From Actinomyces mediterranea (GTDB taxonomy: Bacteria; Actinomycetota; Actinomycetes; Actinomycetales; Actinomycetaceae), in contig NZ_FTPB01000003.1 of the NCBI RefSeq assembly GCF_900155595.1, positions 453,990 to 517,989 of the forward strand: 64,000 bases of DNA, in the 5' to 3' direction. The stretch's first letter is position 1, and the number at the start of each line of letters is the position of its first letter. The position numbers and the translations under genes are program-made. Positions 46,678 through 57,847 of the stretch are shown here, piece by piece. A model generated the notes under the pieces. It saw nothing but the letters and a program-made list of their open reading frames with translations, was not told the origin of the DNA and did no database searches.

Positions 46678-48000
46678 TCAGTTCATCGGCGCGGACACAA
46701 CCCCCGCATCGCCCAACGACGCCGTTTGCACGGGGACGATGGGCACCTGGGGCAGGACCTGGGGAGTCGCGGAGCGCGCGACAGCCCGGCGCAGGAGCAC
46801 TTCGAAGGGGCCGCGCACATGGCCGCGCTTCTCCAACACCCAGCACACGACGACCGTTGCGCCCCAAACTCCGACGCCGATGAGCAGCCCCGCGACCGCT
46901 CCGACCTGTCGGACGCCCGCAAGCCCCGCCAGAGCGAAGATCGCGATGAACAGGATTGTCTGAGTGAGGTAGGCGGTCATCGACCGCTTCCCCACTGAGG
47001 ACAAGAGGTGGCGTATGCCGGTGATCGACTCGCGCGGCGGACCCGCGAAAAGGACGAGGAGGGCGAGCCATCCTGCTGCGCCGAAGAGCCCGCCGAACTC
47101 GTGAAGGGCATGGGAGCCCAGGAAGTTCCAATCCGCGAGGCCCACGTCGGCGAGTGCCTTCGGTGCGCCCATTGCGGCCCCGAGGCCGAGGCCCGCAACG
47201 GCGACGATCGTCAAAGCGCCGCGGTGCAGATCGGGCCGCGACACGATGTCCGTTGCAGTGAGGCGCGCTCCGATGAAGGACGCGGGAAGAACCGTTGCGA
47301 GCAGGATCGTCATCACGGTAGAGGGGATCCATGAGAAGAAGGAGGCCAGTGGGTAGTACCAGCGGACGAGGCTGTTCAGACCGTAGGATATTGACGAGGA
47401 GCCGACCATGTGTTCGATGCTGTACTGCTGCCAGATCATCATGAGAATCATGACGACCGTCTGAATAACTCCGACGACGGCCATGAGTCTCCAGCGCCTC
47501 TTGGCGATGATTCCGGCGAAGATGATGCCGACGAGGGCGTAGGCGCCGATGATGTCGCCGAAGAAGAACAGGGCGTGCACCGCCCCGAAGAGCAGCATCC
47601 AATAGCCCCGACGGCGCACGAGTGTGCGGCCCGCCGCATATGCTTCCTCCTCGAAGCCCGCGAGCCACCCCTGGCGCGCTTGGGGGACGAGCCCGGGCGC
47701 CTTCGCATCCAATTCCGCGGTCCGCGTCGCGACATGCGAGTCGTGGCGCCGCATCACCATCGTCATGAGGCCGAAGCCAAAGAGCATGGAGAACAACGGA
47801 TAGGCGCGGTGGTCGACGAAGAGGCTGCGGATGAGGATCCACACTCGGTCGGCCGTACTGGTATCGGCCGTGTCCGGGAACAGTTGGATCCAGATCGGCG
47901 CATTCGCCACTGCGATGAGCACGAGCATGAAACCCCGTGCGACATCGGGTGCGGGATAGCGCACCAAGTTCGAGCCTGTGAAGGATGCTGATGTCGACAT
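46678..48000 (-). CDS. DUF418-family membrane protein
   Basis: A 440-residue polytopic protein of the DUF418 family (YeiB-like; actinobacterial members often near acyltransferase or transport genes), with about ten membrane segments and characteristic pieces: VARGFMLVLIAVANAP near the start, DHRAYPLFSMLFGFGLM, and the C-terminal VGKRSMTAYLTQTILFIAIF. Function is unknown. The ATG at 48000 has AGGATG upstream. It converges on the ATPase gene with only 19 bases between the stops, and its last 30 residues are a polar Pro/Val-rich tail. Confidence 0.82.
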   Translation of the reverse strand: MSTSASFTGSNLVRYPAPDVARGFMLVLIAVANAPIWIQLFPDTADTSTADRVWILIRSLFVDHRAYPLFSMLFGFGLMTMVMRRHDSHVATRTAELDAKAPGLVPQARQGWLAGFEEEAYAAGRTLVRRRGYWMLLFGAVHALFFFGDIIGAYALVGIIFAGIIAKRRWRLMAVVGVIQTVVMILMMIWQQYSIEHMVGSSSISYGLNSLVRWYYPLASFFSWIPSTVMTILLATVLPASFIGARLTATDIVSRPDLHRGALTIVAVAGLGLGAAMGAPKALADVGLADWNFLGSHALHEFGGLFGAAGWLALLVLFAGPPRESITGIRHLLSSVGKRSMTAYLTQTILFIAIFALAGLAGVRQVGAVAGLLIGVGVWGATVVVCWVLEKRGHVRGPFEVLLRRAVARSATPQVLPQVPIVPVQTASLGDAGVVSAPMN

Positions 48001-48378
48001 GGGCTCATCCTAGTGCCGCCTTTCCCGACTCCTCCATGGCGGAACCACTGGGTGAAATCCGACTGCACTGGCATTCCACGGCCGTGTCAGGCTGTCTATA
48101 TGTCACACAGGTGAGCCTTGTTGAAATGCGTGACACCATCGCGCGGTATTCCCCTCGTCTCGTCAACATCCGCTCGCCGCTGAGACCGCGAACTTCCCCA
48201 CTCCCCCGCTCTTCAAGACCCGAGCAGCCCCCGTTCTTCCGCAGGATTTCAACGCAGCGCGGCGCCCATCGGGCTGAGAGCTAACGGGGTCGACGAGTGC
48301 GGGACCCCGGTCCCCGCGCACGGCCGACAAGGACTCTAACGTGACCGTGAATCAACCGATAGGCGAAGGAGCCCCACC
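48001..48378. other. 378-base intergenic region between DUF418 and fumarase genes
   Basis: This gap must contain two divergent promoters. I see no credible gene, tRNA or strong hairpin. A short inverted repeat TCAC-ACAG-GTGA lies at 48103-48114. The fumarase ribosome site AAGGAG is at its right end. Confidence 0.5.
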
Positions 48379-50049
48379 GTGACCGAGTTCTTCTACGAGG
48401 ACATGCTGCCTCTAGGCGACGACACCACCGAGTACCGTCTGCTCACCACCGAAGGCGTTGAGACCGTCGAAGGACCCGACGGCTCCACTTATCTCAAAGT
48501 AGCGCCGCAGGCCCTCGAACTTCTCGCCAAGACCGCCTACCACGACATCTCCTATTACCTGCGCACCGCCCACCTCGAGCAACTCGCATCAATCCTCGAC
48601 GATCCCGAGGCATCCGCAAACGACAAGTTCGTCGCCCTCGATCTGCTCAAGAACGCCACTGTTGCCTCTGCGGGAGTCCTTCCCATGTGCCAGGACACCG
48701 GCACCGCCATCATCAAGGGCGAGCGCGGTCAGCGCATCATCACCGAGGGAGTCGACGAGCGTCCCCTGTCGCAGGGCGTGTACGAGGCCTACACGGAACT
48801 CAACCTGCGCTACTCGCAGAACACCCCCCTGTCGATGTATGAGGAGGCGAACACGGGGTGCAACCTCCCCGCACAGATCGAGCTCTACGCCGACACCCAT
48901 GTCGGCCATGAGACCGACTACCGTTTCCTCTTCATGGCCAAGGGCGGCGGCAGCGCGAACAAGTCCTACCTGTATCAGATGACGAAGGCGATCCTCGATC
49001 CCGAGCACATGATGCAGTTCCTCGAGGAGAAGATCCGCTCGCTCGGCACCGCTGCCTGCCCGCCCTATCACCTCGCCATCGTCATCGGCGGGACCAGCGC
49101 GGAGTTCGCGCTCAAGACCGCGAAGTACGCATCCGCTCATTATCTCGATTCAATGCCGACCTCGGGTTCGCCGCTCGCCCACGGCTTCCGCGACGTCAAG
49201 ATGGAAGGGGAAGTCCTCGACCTCACCCGCCGGATGGGCATCGGCGCCCAATTCGGCGGCAAGTACTTCTGCCACGACGTTCGCGTCATCCGCCTGCCCC
49301 GCCACGGCGCATCCCTACCGGTTGCCATCGCGGTGTCCTGCTCGGCGGATCGCCAGGCGAAGGCGAAGATCACTCCTGAGGGCGTCTTCTTGGAGAAGCT
49401 CGACACGAACCCGGGCCGTTTCCTGCCGGCCACCGATCCGGCGGAGCTCGGCGAAGACACGGGCGCCGTGTCGATCGACCTCAACCGTCCCATGAGCGAA
49501 GTCCTCGCCGAACTGTCCAAGTACCCGGTGAAGACCCGCCTGTCCCTCAATGGCACGATGATCGTCGCCCGCGACATCGCCCACGCGAAAATCCGCGAGC
49601 GCATCGAAGCGGGCGAGCCGATGCCCGAGTACATGCTCAAGCACCCCGTCTACTACGCGGGTCCGGCGAAGACCCCCGAGGGCATGCCGTCGGGCTCCTT
49701 CGGGCCGACAACGGCGGGGCGCATGGACGCCTACGTCGATCAGTTCCAAGCGCTCGGCGGCTCGATGATCATGGTCGCCAAGGGCAACCGCTCCCAGGCG
49801 GTCACCGATGCCTGCGCGAAGCACGGGGGCTTCTATCTCGGCTCTATCGGCGGTCCGGCCGCCGAACTTGCGGCGAATTGCATCAAGAAGGTGGAGTTGC
49901 TCGAGTATCCCGAGCTCGGTATGGAGGCCGTGTGGAGGATCGAGATCGAGGACTTCCCGGCATTCATCGTCGTCGACGACAAGGGCAATGACTTTTTCGC
50001 CGGCACGCAGGAGGTCACTTTGACGATCGGCAAGCGCCCCGGCCTGTGA
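48379..50049 (+). CDS. fum: Fumarate hydratase, class I (iron-sulfur type)
   Basis: Interconverts fumarate and malate with an oxygen-sensitive [4Fe-4S] cluster. The 556-residue sequence matches FumA/FumB along its length, with the three cluster cysteines visible as Cys104 (PMCQDTGT), Cys227 (TAACPPYH) and Cys321 ([11 protein letters not shown]), and the C-terminal domain [21 protein letters not shown] and [11 protein letters not shown]. Starts with GTG at 48379 behind AAGGAG. A class I rather than class II enzyme suits low-oxygen growth. It is a single gene, ended by a hairpin shared with the convergent ABC operon. Confidence 0.95.
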   Translation: MTEFFYEDMLPLGDDTTEYRLLTTEGVETVEGPDGSTYLKVAPQALELLAKTAYHDISYYLRTAHLEQLASILDDPEASANDKFVALDLLKNATVASAGVLPMCQDTGTAIIKGERGQRIITEGVDERPLSQGVYEAYTELNLRYSQNTPLSMYEEANTGCNLPAQIELYADTHVGHETDYRFLFMAKGGGSANKSYLYQMTKAILDPEHMMQFLEEKIRSLGTAACPPYHLAIVIGGTSAEFALKTAKYASAHYLDSMPTSGSPLAHGFRDVKMEGEVLDLTRRMGIGAQFGGKYFCHDVRVIRLPRHGASLPVAIAVSCSADRQAKAKITPEGVFLEKLDTNPGRFLPATDPAELGEDTGAVSIDLNRPMSEVLAELSKYPVKTRLSLNGTMIVARDIAHAKIRERIEAGEPMPEYMLKHPVYYAGPAKTPEGMPSGSFGPTTAGRMDAYVDQFQALGGSMIMVAKGNRSQAVTDACAKHGGFYLGSIGGPAAELAANCIKKVELLEYPELGMEAVWRIEIEDFPAFIVVDDKGNDFFAGTQEVTLTIGKRPGL

Positions 50050-50061
50050 GCCCGGTGCCAT

Positions 50062-50104
50062 CGCGGCTCCGTTCGGTGGATGGATTCCGCTAGGCGGAGC
50101 CGCG
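50062..50104. terminator. Bidirectional terminator between fum and the ABC operon
   Basis: CGCGGCTCCG (50062-50071) pairs with CGGAGCCGCG (50095-50104) around a 23-base loop. It fills most of the gap between the fum stop and the ABC ATPase stop at 50105. Confidence 0.65.
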
Positions 50105-50767
50105 TCATTCGCCGAGCCGTCCAGAGTCCATGACGAGGACGCGGTCCGCGAATCCGCGCGCCTCGTCGTCGTGGCTGACGACGAGGACGGCGGCACCCTC
50201 GTCGGCCGTGCGCCGCAGCAGCGACAGCACTGCGACCGCATTGTCGTCGTCGAGGCCGGAGGTCGGTTCATCGGCGAGGACGATGTCGGGGCTCATGATG
50301 AGTGCGCGGGCGACCGCCATGCGCCGCAGCTCGCCTCCCGACAGTTCCTGGGGCTTGGCCTGCGCTAGCTTCCCGATCCCGACCTCGTCGAGCAGTACTC
50401 CTGCCCGCTGTTCATCCGCCTCGTGGTAGAGGATCGAGGGCAGAAGGACGTTCTCGACGACACTGAGGCTGCGCAAAGCGGTGTGGCCCTGGGGGACAAG
50501 GCCGATGCGCTCGTTGCGCAGCCGCGAGAGGCGGGGCTCGTCGAGGAGTGCGAGATCGACGCCGTCGAGGAGGATGCTTCCGCGCGTGGGGGCGAGCAGC
50601 CCGGCGAACATGTTGAGCAGGGTGGACTTGCCCGAGCCGGATCTCCCGGTGATGACGGTGAGGCTCGAGGGCTCGAGCCGCAGGTCCACCGGTTCGACAG
50701 CCGTGAACACCGGGGTGGTCTTCGAGCGCTGGAAGTCCTTCGATGCGCCTGCCGACTCGATGGTCAT
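50105..50767 (-). CDS. ABC transporter ATP-binding protein (MacB/LolD-like)
   Basis: A 220-residue ATPase of the type that pairs with FtsX-like permeases: Walker A GRSGSGKS (41-48), Q-loop VPQGHTALR, signature LSGGELRRMAVARAL, Walker B DIVLADEPTSGLD and the switch His in VVSHDD. It should power movement of a substrate or mechanical work in the envelope with the two permeases upstream. The ATG at 50767 has AAGGGGAA upstream, one base after the permease stop. It is last in the five-gene operon. Confidence 0.9.
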   Translation of the reverse strand: MTIESAGASKDFQRSKTTPVFTAVEPVDLRLEPSSLTVITGRSGSGKSTLLNMFAGLLAPTRGSILLDGVDLALLDEPRLSRLRNERIGLVPQGHTALRSLSVVENVLLPSILYHEADEQRAGVLLDEVGIGKLAQAKPQELSGGELRRMAVARALIMSPDIVLADEPTSGLDDDNAVAVLSLLRRTADEGAAVLVVSHDDEARGFADRVLVMDSGRLGE

Positions 50768-50768
50768 G

Positions 50769-51974
50769 TCATTCCCCTTCCGTGAGGATCGCTGCCGCAT
50801 CCGCCCGACGGATCCGCCCGATTGTGATCCATGATGATGCGGCGGCCACTGCAGCGGCACCGATCGCGGAGGCGACTGCGATGATGAGCGTCGTATACCA
50901 GGGCGGTATGATGAGGCCAACGCCCAGGCCCTGCCCGATCGCCGTTGCGAAGCCGAAGAGCAGTGCTCCCGAGGCGAGGATCCCCGCGCCCGCACCTACC
51001 CCGTTGACGAGGAGCGCCTCGTTCCCGACGATTCGCAGGATCTGTCGGTCGGCGGCGCCGATCGCCCGCAGCGATGCGAACTCCCACCTGCGCTCGTTCA
51101 TCATAAGTGTGAAGATCAAGAGGATCATCGCCGCTCCGACCACCCACACGAGAGCGATGAAGAGGCCGATGGTTCGCGACGCCGAGTCGATGGTCGATGC
51201 GATCGACGAGACCATCGTCTTCGAGGTCGCGGCATTCACCCCGGCGACGCTGTTCTCGATGCGGGCCGCGACCTCGTCGACATCGGCACCGGGGCTCGTC
51301 TTGACCATCACGGAGGAGATGACCCCTCCCGTGTCGAACTCCCGGTACTGATTGAGGTTCTTCTTGAAAGAGGAGCGCAGCAGGGTCTTCGCCGTATCGA
51401 AGTCCATGTACACGGCATTGTCGAGGGTGGAGCCCGTCGAGTCGAATTGGCCGACGACCCGCAGTTCCTCGCCGAAGAGTTGGAAACGCTCGGTGTTGAA
51501 CACTGTGACATTGGAGCCGACGATGACCCCCATGGATCCCAGGTCGACGGGTCCGACGGAGTCGGCGATCCACGGCTGGATCACGAAATCCGTCGCGGGG
51601 TCGAAGGCGATGATCTGGAAGCGGCCCGAGCAGCAGCTCGCCCTCGCCGATGCGAGGAAAATCTGCGGTGATGCGGTCTCAACCCCCTCGATCCCGGCGA
51701 CCCGGTCGAGGATGCTCGACTCCATGTAGAAGTAGCTGGGCTCTGCTTCGATGAGGAATGTCTGGGCGTTGAATTCGTCAGCGGCTTCGATCGGGGTGAC
51801 CATGATGTCGGCGCCGAGGCGGGCCTTGACGGTGTGCAGCCCGTGGCGCAAGCCCATGATGGTCATGGTGCCGCCGAAGGTCGCCACCGTCATGAGCGCT
51901 GCGACGAGCGCCAGCGCGATGGTCCGGCCCGGATACCCCTTCAGGTTCTTGAATGCGAGCGCATTGAGCGTCAT
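50769..51974 (-). CDS. FtsX-like ABC permease (first of two), with Cys-Cys motif
   Basis: A 401-residue MacB/FtsX-type permease: one N-terminal membrane segment (about 17-40), a large extracytoplasmic domain (about 45-270), then three C-terminal segments with the FtsX core FTLMMNERRWEFASLRAIGA. The external domain has adjacent cysteines Cys114-Cys115 in ARASCCSGRF, followed by IIAFDPATDFVIQPW. Paired FtsX permeases plus one ATPase also occur in the FTR1/P19 iron-uptake loci of other bacteria, and the iron box upstream of this operon makes a metal or redox role attractive. It follows the second permease after nine bases. Confidence 0.85.
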   Translation of the reverse strand: MTLNALAFKNLKGYPGRTIALALVAALMTVATFGGTMTIMGLRHGLHTVKARLGADIMVTPIEAADEFNAQTFLIEAEPSYFYMESSILDRVAGIEGVETASPQIFLASARASCCSGRFQIIAFDPATDFVIQPWIADSVGPVDLGSMGVIVGSNVTVFNTERFQLFGEELRVVGQFDSTGSTLDNAVYMDFDTAKTLLRSSFKKNLNQYREFDTGGVISSVMVKTSPGADVDEVAARIENSVAGVNAATSKTMVSSIASTIDSASRTIGLFIALVWVVGAAMILLIFTLMMNERRWEFASLRAIGAADRQILRIVGNEALLVNGVGAGAGILASGALLFGFATAIGQGLGVGLIIPPWYTTLIIAVASAIGAAAVAAASSWITIGRIRRADAAAILTEGE

Positions 51975-51983
51975 TGGTTCCTC

Positions 51984-53168
51984 CTACACCATTGTCGGCG
52001 CGCGCCGCCGTGATCGTCCGTTGATCCTGTGTGCGGCGAGAGCCGCCGACGCACATCCGATGCCCACCGATACGAACCATGTCAGTCCCATGAGGAGCGC
52101 GGTCTCGGCGGTGTCGAGCCGCCCGAGGGAGCGGGGGGCTCCGAGTGCGAGGCCCCCCGTCCCGATGGCAATGCCAATGGCGGCGCCTGCTGCGGCAAGG
52201 ATGAGCGCCTCGATGAGGACGAGCCGGGTGATGATGCGCCGCGACGCCCCGATCGCGCGCCAGATCTCGAACTCGTGGCGCCGTTCGTTCATGAGCAGCG
52301 TGTGGGCGGCCCCCAGCGCGATGAGCATGATGAGCCAGGTTCCCACTGCGATCGCGCCCACCGCCGTCGCATTAGACCCGATGGCCGATGCGGTTGAGGA
52401 GAGGGTGTCGGAACTGGTGACGGCGCTGACTCTGCGCACGTAGAGGTTGATCCAGTTCGCGACCGACACCGCCTTCGCGGGGTCTGCGACTCGGATGAGT
52501 GCTGCGGAGTAGTCACGATTCGGGTCGATCGAGGCGTAGTCGTTGACGCCGTGGGCGATGGAATCCTCGATGACGTCTGAGAGGGCGTCGATGGGGACGA
52601 AGACGGCGCGGTCGAGTTCGGAGCCGGTCTCCTCCAGGCGGGCCCCGACCCCGTGCTCCACTCCGAAGAGGACGACGCCGCCCGTATTCGATGTGTCGAC
52701 TGCGCTTCCCGCGATGATCTGCCCATCGTTGAGGTCGAGGCTATCGCCTGCGCGCAGCCACGGGGTGATGGCGAAGTCGGTCGCCGGGTCGATGCCGATG
52801 ATCCACTGCTCCGCGCCGCTCGGATGGGTCTCCTTGATGTAGATCTGGTAGCTCAGCGCCGCGATGTCCTCATTCGATTCCATGCGCGACGTGGTGGAAC
52901 GCTGCCGATGGTGGTCGACGGGCGTGCCCTGCATGAGCAGGCGATCCTTATGGAGTTGGTTGAACCCCGCCGTGGGGTAGACGAGGATGTCGGCGCCGAG
53001 GCGCAGGCGCGCCTGGGCGAGTTCGCGGTTCATGGAGTCGACGATGATGATGCCGACGATGACGCTCGCGGCGTGCGCGATCATCACGATGACGAGGATG
53101 AGGGAGCGCACCGGGTGCGCCCGTATCGTCATCTGCGGGATGCGTCCGAGTGTGGGAGGACGCATCAT
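51984..53168 (-). CDS. FtsX-like ABC permease (second of two)
   Basis: A 394-residue FtsX/MacB-type permease with the same layout as its neighbour: an N-terminal membrane segment (about 18-45, IRAHPVRSLILVIVMIAHAA), an external domain, and C-terminal segments with LLMNERRHEFEIWRAIGASR. It shares the phrase IGIDPATDFAITPWL with the first permease, so the two are ancient paralogues forming a heterodimer. It lacks the Cys-Cys pair. The start overlaps the DUF6273 gene stop as ATGA, showing tight coupling. Confidence 0.85.
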   Translation of the reverse strand: MMRPPTLGRIPQMTIRAHPVRSLILVIVMIAHAASVIVGIIIVDSMNRELAQARLRLGADILVYPTAGFNQLHKDRLLMQGTPVDHHRQRSTTSRMESNEDIAALSYQIYIKETHPSGAEQWIIGIDPATDFAITPWLRAGDSLDLNDGQIIAGSAVDTSNTGGVVLFGVEHGVGARLEETGSELDRAVFVPIDALSDVIEDSIAHGVNDYASIDPNRDYSAALIRVADPAKAVSVANWINLYVRRVSAVTSSDTLSSTASAIGSNATAVGAIAVGTWLIMLIALGAAHTLLMNERRHEFEIWRAIGASRRIITRLVLIEALILAAAGAAIGIAIGTGGLALGAPRSLGRLDTAETALLMGLTWFVSVGIGCASAALAAHRINGRSRRRAPTMV

Positions 53169-54037
53169 CGGCCCCGCTCCGGCGCATCAAGTGAGATCCA
53201 CAGCGCCGGGCGCACCCCGTATTCGGCGTCGACATTCGCGCCCGTGGTGAATCGATCGCCCTCGGCGGTCATGAATTGTGCGGTGAACTCGTACGTTCCG
53301 GGGCTGCGCAGCCACCAGTCGACCTTTTCTGAGTCGTCGACGCGCAGTGCGCCCGCGGCTCCAACAGCGCTCACCCCTGCTTTCGCGATGAGTTCACGGT
53401 CGATGGCGTCTCGGATGTACACGGTCGTCTCCGTTTCGGACAGGGCGAAGACCCGGTCACGGGTTGCGGGACCCGCGGGCGTGGCCGCGATCGACTGTTC
53501 GGCGTTCTCATTGGTGACGATGGGGATGATGCCCCGCTGGGCGGGTGTGAAAGCCTCGTTGAGGAACTCGGTGTTCATCCATGCGCGCAGGTCGGAGCGC
53601 TCCCAGGTGATCGGTTCGAACGGCTGGGCGTGGTAGGGGCGCGAGGCGAGGCAGTCGACGGCGAGGAGCAGTAGTTCGTCGTCGATCCTGTCGAGGACGA
53701 TCCAGCGGATGTCCTCGGAGCCGTTGGAGGGGTCCCCGTCCTGCTCGAAGGCCCCGAAGACGACGACATCGCCCTTGTGTGCACCCCGGTAGGGCAGCGC
53801 GGGGTCCGCATTGACGAGGGCGTCCGCCCGGGAGGCGGCGTCGGCGTAGCTGCCGGACGCTTGGAAGCGCTCGTAGGCGCCGTAGGAGTCTCCCGACTGT
53901 TCCAGCCGGATCGCTTCGTCGTAGGCCGCCTTCGCCCTCGCATGGGTGAGCGCGGTGACGGTCGCGACTGCAATGCCGATGAGGAAAAGTGCGACAGCAA
54001 CGATGCGAAGTACTCGATGACGGTGGATGTCGCCCAT
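53165..54037 (-). CDS. Membrane-anchored DUF6273-like protein
   Basis: 290 residues: a membrane segment at about 10-31, a short helical TPR-like stretch (about 36-75, AYDEAIRLEQSGDSYGAYERF), and an external domain (about 85-285) matching the DUF6273 pattern: IRWIVLDRIDDELLLLAVD, ITWERSDLRAWMNTEF and YGVRPALWI. Such domains resemble formylglycine-type or lectin-like folds and are usually extracytoplasmic; function is unknown. Placement between a DUF4418 protein and an FtsX permease suggests it is an accessory subunit of the ABC system. Confidence 0.78.
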   Translation of the reverse strand: MGDIHRHRVLRIVAVALFLIGIAVATVTALTHARAKAAYDEAIRLEQSGDSYGAYERFQASGSYADAASRADALVNADPALPYRGAHKGDVVVFGAFEQDGDPSNGSEDIRWIVLDRIDDELLLLAVDCLASRPYHAQPFEPITWERSDLRAWMNTEFLNEAFTPAQRGIIPIVTNENAEQSIAATPAGPATRDRVFALSETETTVYIRDAIDRELIAKAGVSAVGAAGALRVDDSEKVDWWLRSPGTYEFTAQFMTAEGDRFTTGANVDAEYGVRPALWISLDAPERGR

Positions 54038-54040
54038 TGC

Positions 54041-54454
54041 TCAGGCGTCGACCGGCTTCTTCTTCACGGAGGCGACGATGGCGCCGATGCCCCCTGCGGC
54101 AATGAGCGGGGTCATGATTCTCACGAATGGCTGGAAGACGGTGTAGCAGCGCATGGTCCGCATCATGCACATGGGACAGAGCCCGCCGGGGATGAAGAAA
54201 ACGATGATGGAGGCGAGGACTGCGAGGACCTGGAGTGCAATCCGCGTCGGGCGATTCGTGATGAATGCGGAGGCGGCGAGGGCGGCGGCGATGCCGACCC
54301 CACTGGCGACGACGGTGTTCTGGCACTGGTGGCAGTGCATCCAGGTTCCGTCGGGCCGCTGGTCGCAGGCGGAGAATGCGGTCGCCGCGCCGACGACGAG
54401 CAGTGCGCTGAGAGCCGCTGGAACGAGTGGCACGATGATGGTGCTCTTCGACAT
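54041..54454 (-). CDS. DUF4418-like membrane protein, first gene of ABC operon
   Basis: 137 residues with four hydrophobic segments and conserved Cys/His clusters facing membrane edges: MHCHQCQN (His40, Cys41, His42, Cys44) and CPMCMMRTMRC (Cys93, Cys96, Cys103), plus Cys30. These match the DUF4418 family and look suited to bind metal or exchange disulfides. The ATG at 54454 has GAGGA upstream. It leads the operon that ends with the ABC ATPase, and its promoter overlaps an iron-box-like sequence. Function is unknown; a metal-handling role is inference. Confidence 0.78.
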   Translation of the reverse strand: MSKSTIIVPLVPAALSALLVVGAATAFSACDQRPDGTWMHCHQCQNTVVASGVGIAAALAASAFITNRPTRIALQVLAVLASIIVFFIPGGLCPMCMMRTMRCYTVFQPFVRIMTPLIAAGGIGAIVASVKKKPVDA

Positions 54455-54496
54455 GTAAGTGTCCTCACTGAACCTACTGAGTAATGATGACCGCAA

Positions 54497-54515
54497 ATAG
54501 TTAAGTCTAACCTTA
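54497..54515 (-). promoter_or_regulatory. IdeR/DtxR-like iron box upstream of the DUF4418 operon
   Basis: On the minus strand the 19 bases read TAAGGTTAGACTTAACTAT, which matches the DtxR/IdeR consensus TTAGGTTAGSCTAACCTAA at 14 of 19 positions by my count. It overlaps the -10 candidate of the operon promoter, which fits metal-dependent repression. Confidence 0.65.
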
Positions 54516-54527
54516 CTTAATAGTCAA
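54499..54527 (-). promoter_or_regulatory. Predicted promoter of the DUF4418-ABC operon
   Basis: On the minus strand TTGACT (54522-54527) and TTAACT (54499-54504) are separated by 17 bp, a good sigma-70-type match 45 bases before the DUF4418 start. The iron box covers the -10 element. Confidence 0.6.
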
Positions 54528-54605
54528 GCGGTGAAAACGCCGATCGTGGAGTGATGATAAGGGGTTCAGCCCTGCGTCTCGGTTCACGCCCCCCGCAACG
54601 AAGAA

Positions 54606-54639
54606 CCGCCCGCGGGGACACGGCGTTCCCCGCGGGCGG
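54606..54639 (-). terminator. Hairpin terminator of the deoD-deoC-mutase operon
   Basis: CCGCCCGCGGGGA (54606-54618) pairs with TCCCCGCGGGCGG (54627-54639), a 13-bp stem with an 8-base loop, about 66 bases past the mutase stop. Confidence 0.8.
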
Positions 54640-54705
54640 GATTACCTACGGACGGGCCCCGGTCGATCATGTGTGTGAGCACTCGATCAGCCGGGGTCCG
54701 CCTCG

Positions 54706-56384
<1,679 letters not shown>

Positions 56385-56388
<4 letters not shown>

Positions 56389-57038
56389 CGGTCGAACCCG
56401 TCGAGGATGGCGAGGGTCGCCGAGACGCCGAGGCGGCTGGCACCGGCCTCGATCATGGCACGTGCGGTCTGCGCATCACGAATCCCTCCCGAAGCCTTGA
56501 CTCCGAGGGCATCGCCGACGGTGGCGCGCATGAGTTCGACGGCGTGGACGGATGCTCCGCCTGCGGGGTGGAAGCCGGTGGAGGTCTTGACGAAGTCGGC
56601 TCCCGCGGCCATTGACGCCTTGCACGCCATGACGATCTCTTCGTCGGTGAGGGCTGCGGATTCGATGATGACTTTGAGGATCTTCGGCGCGGGGACCTCA
56701 TTGCGCACGGCCCGAATCTCCGCCTCGAGATCATCGGCTCGACCCTCTTTGGCGAGCGAGATGTCAATGACCATGTCGATCTCGTCGGCTCCGTCCGCAA
56801 TGGCGCGGGCGGCCTCGAAGGCCTTCACCTCGGGCTTGACCGCGCCGGAGGGGAAGCCGACGACGCACGCGACTTTGAGGCCCTCGGGGACGGTGAGCGG
56901 GAGCTGGGAGGGGGACACGCACACCGAGTAGGTGCCGAGCCTTGCCCCCTGCTCAACGAGGGCGGCGACGTCGGCGCGAGTGGCCTCCGGCTTGAGGAGG
57001 GTGTGGTCGATCATCTGGGCGACTGCTGCTGCATTCAT
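56385..57038 (-). CDS. deoC: Deoxyribose-phosphate aldolase
   Basis: Cleaves deoxyribose 5-phosphate to glyceraldehyde 3-phosphate and acetaldehyde. The 217 residues are standard: [10 protein letters not shown] near the start, the Asp region [10 protein letters not shown], the Schiff-base lysine in DFVKTSTGF and the [10 protein letters not shown] phosphate site. AAGGACA lies upstream of the ATG. Its position between deoD and the mutase gives the full route from purine deoxynucleosides to central metabolism. Confidence 0.97.
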
Positions 57039-57051
57039 CGAAATGTCCTTA

Positions 57052-57759
57052 TCAGATCTGTGCGAGGGAGAGGGCGAGTTCCATCATCTGCGTGAAGGCC
57101 GTCTGGCGCTCCTCAGCGGTGGTCACTTCGCCGGAGACGAGGGAGTCGGAGACTGTGAAGATGCCGAGCGCTTCGACGCCCGCTTCAGCGGCGGTGGCGT
57201 ACAGGCCCGCGGACTCCATTTCGATCGCGAGGATGCCCATCTTCTGCCAACGCTCATTGAACGTCGGATCGGCGTTGTAGAAGGTATCGGAGGAGAGGAT
57301 ATTGCCGACGTGGGTGGTGATGCCGTTCTCCTTGGCGCGCTCGCGGACCGCTTCGATGAGGCGATAAGAGCCGATTGGCGCGTATGTGCCGGGCAGGTTG
57401 TACTGGTCCATGAAGGAGGAGTTCGAGCAGGCGGCCTGCGCGATGACAACGTCGTAGAGGTTGATACCGGGCTGTAGGGCGCCGCACGTGCCGACGCGGA
57501 TGAGCTTCTTGCATCCGAATACGTGGATGAGTTCCCAGGCGTACAAGGAGATGGATGGGATGCCCATGCCCGAGCCCATGACGGAGACTTCGGTCCCCTG
57601 GTAGGTGCCGGTGAATCCGAGCATATTGCGCACGGAGTTGAATTGGCGCGCGTCATCGAGGTAGTTTTCGGCGATGAATTTGGCTCGCAGGGGGTCTCCT
57701 GGCAGAAGGATGGTTTCCGCGATGGGAGCCTGGGGATCAATGTGCGGTGTCGATGTCAT
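57052..57759 (-). CDS. deoD: Purine nucleoside phosphorylase, DeoD type
   Basis: Phosphorolyses purine (deoxy)nucleosides to base and (deoxy)ribose 1-phosphate. The 235-residue trimeric-disc (hexameric) type protein shows [14 protein letters not shown] at the start, [10 protein letters not shown], the RVGTCGALQ segment, EMESAGLYA and SDSLVSGE with the catalytic Asp. It heads the deoD-deoC-mutase operon; an excellent promoter and inverted repeat lie upstream at 57819-57864. Family assignment is firm. Confidence 0.97.
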   Translation of the reverse strand: MTSTPHIDPQAPIAETILLPGDPLRAKFIAENYLDDARQFNSVRNMLGFTGTYQGTEVSVMGSGMGIPSISLYAWELIHVFGCKKLIRVGTCGALQPGINLYDVVIAQAACSNSSFMDQYNLPGTYAPIGSYRLIEAVRERAKENGITTHVGNILSSDTFYNADPTFNERWQKMGILAIEMESAGLYATAAEAGVEALGIFTVSDSLVSGEVTTAEERQTAFTQMMELALSLAQI

Positions 57760-57818
57760 GTCTACTCCACTGGTAGCGGACGCGATGAAGTGTGGGGCGC
57801 CGTCGCCCCGTGAGGCAG

Positions 57819-57847
57819 AGTCTAGTCAAAACATAACCAATTGTCAA
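57819..57847 (-). promoter_or_regulatory. Promoter of the deoD operon
   Basis: On the minus strand TTGACA (57842-57847) and TAGACT (57819-57824) are 17 bp apart: a consensus -35 and a good -10. The start point would lie about 50 bases before the deoD ATG. Confidence 0.75.

Noticed and set aside
48001-48378. Possible small RNA or tRNA in the longest gene-free gap
   Set aside because: No cloverleaf, strong hairpin or promoter-terminator pair could be recognised by eye.
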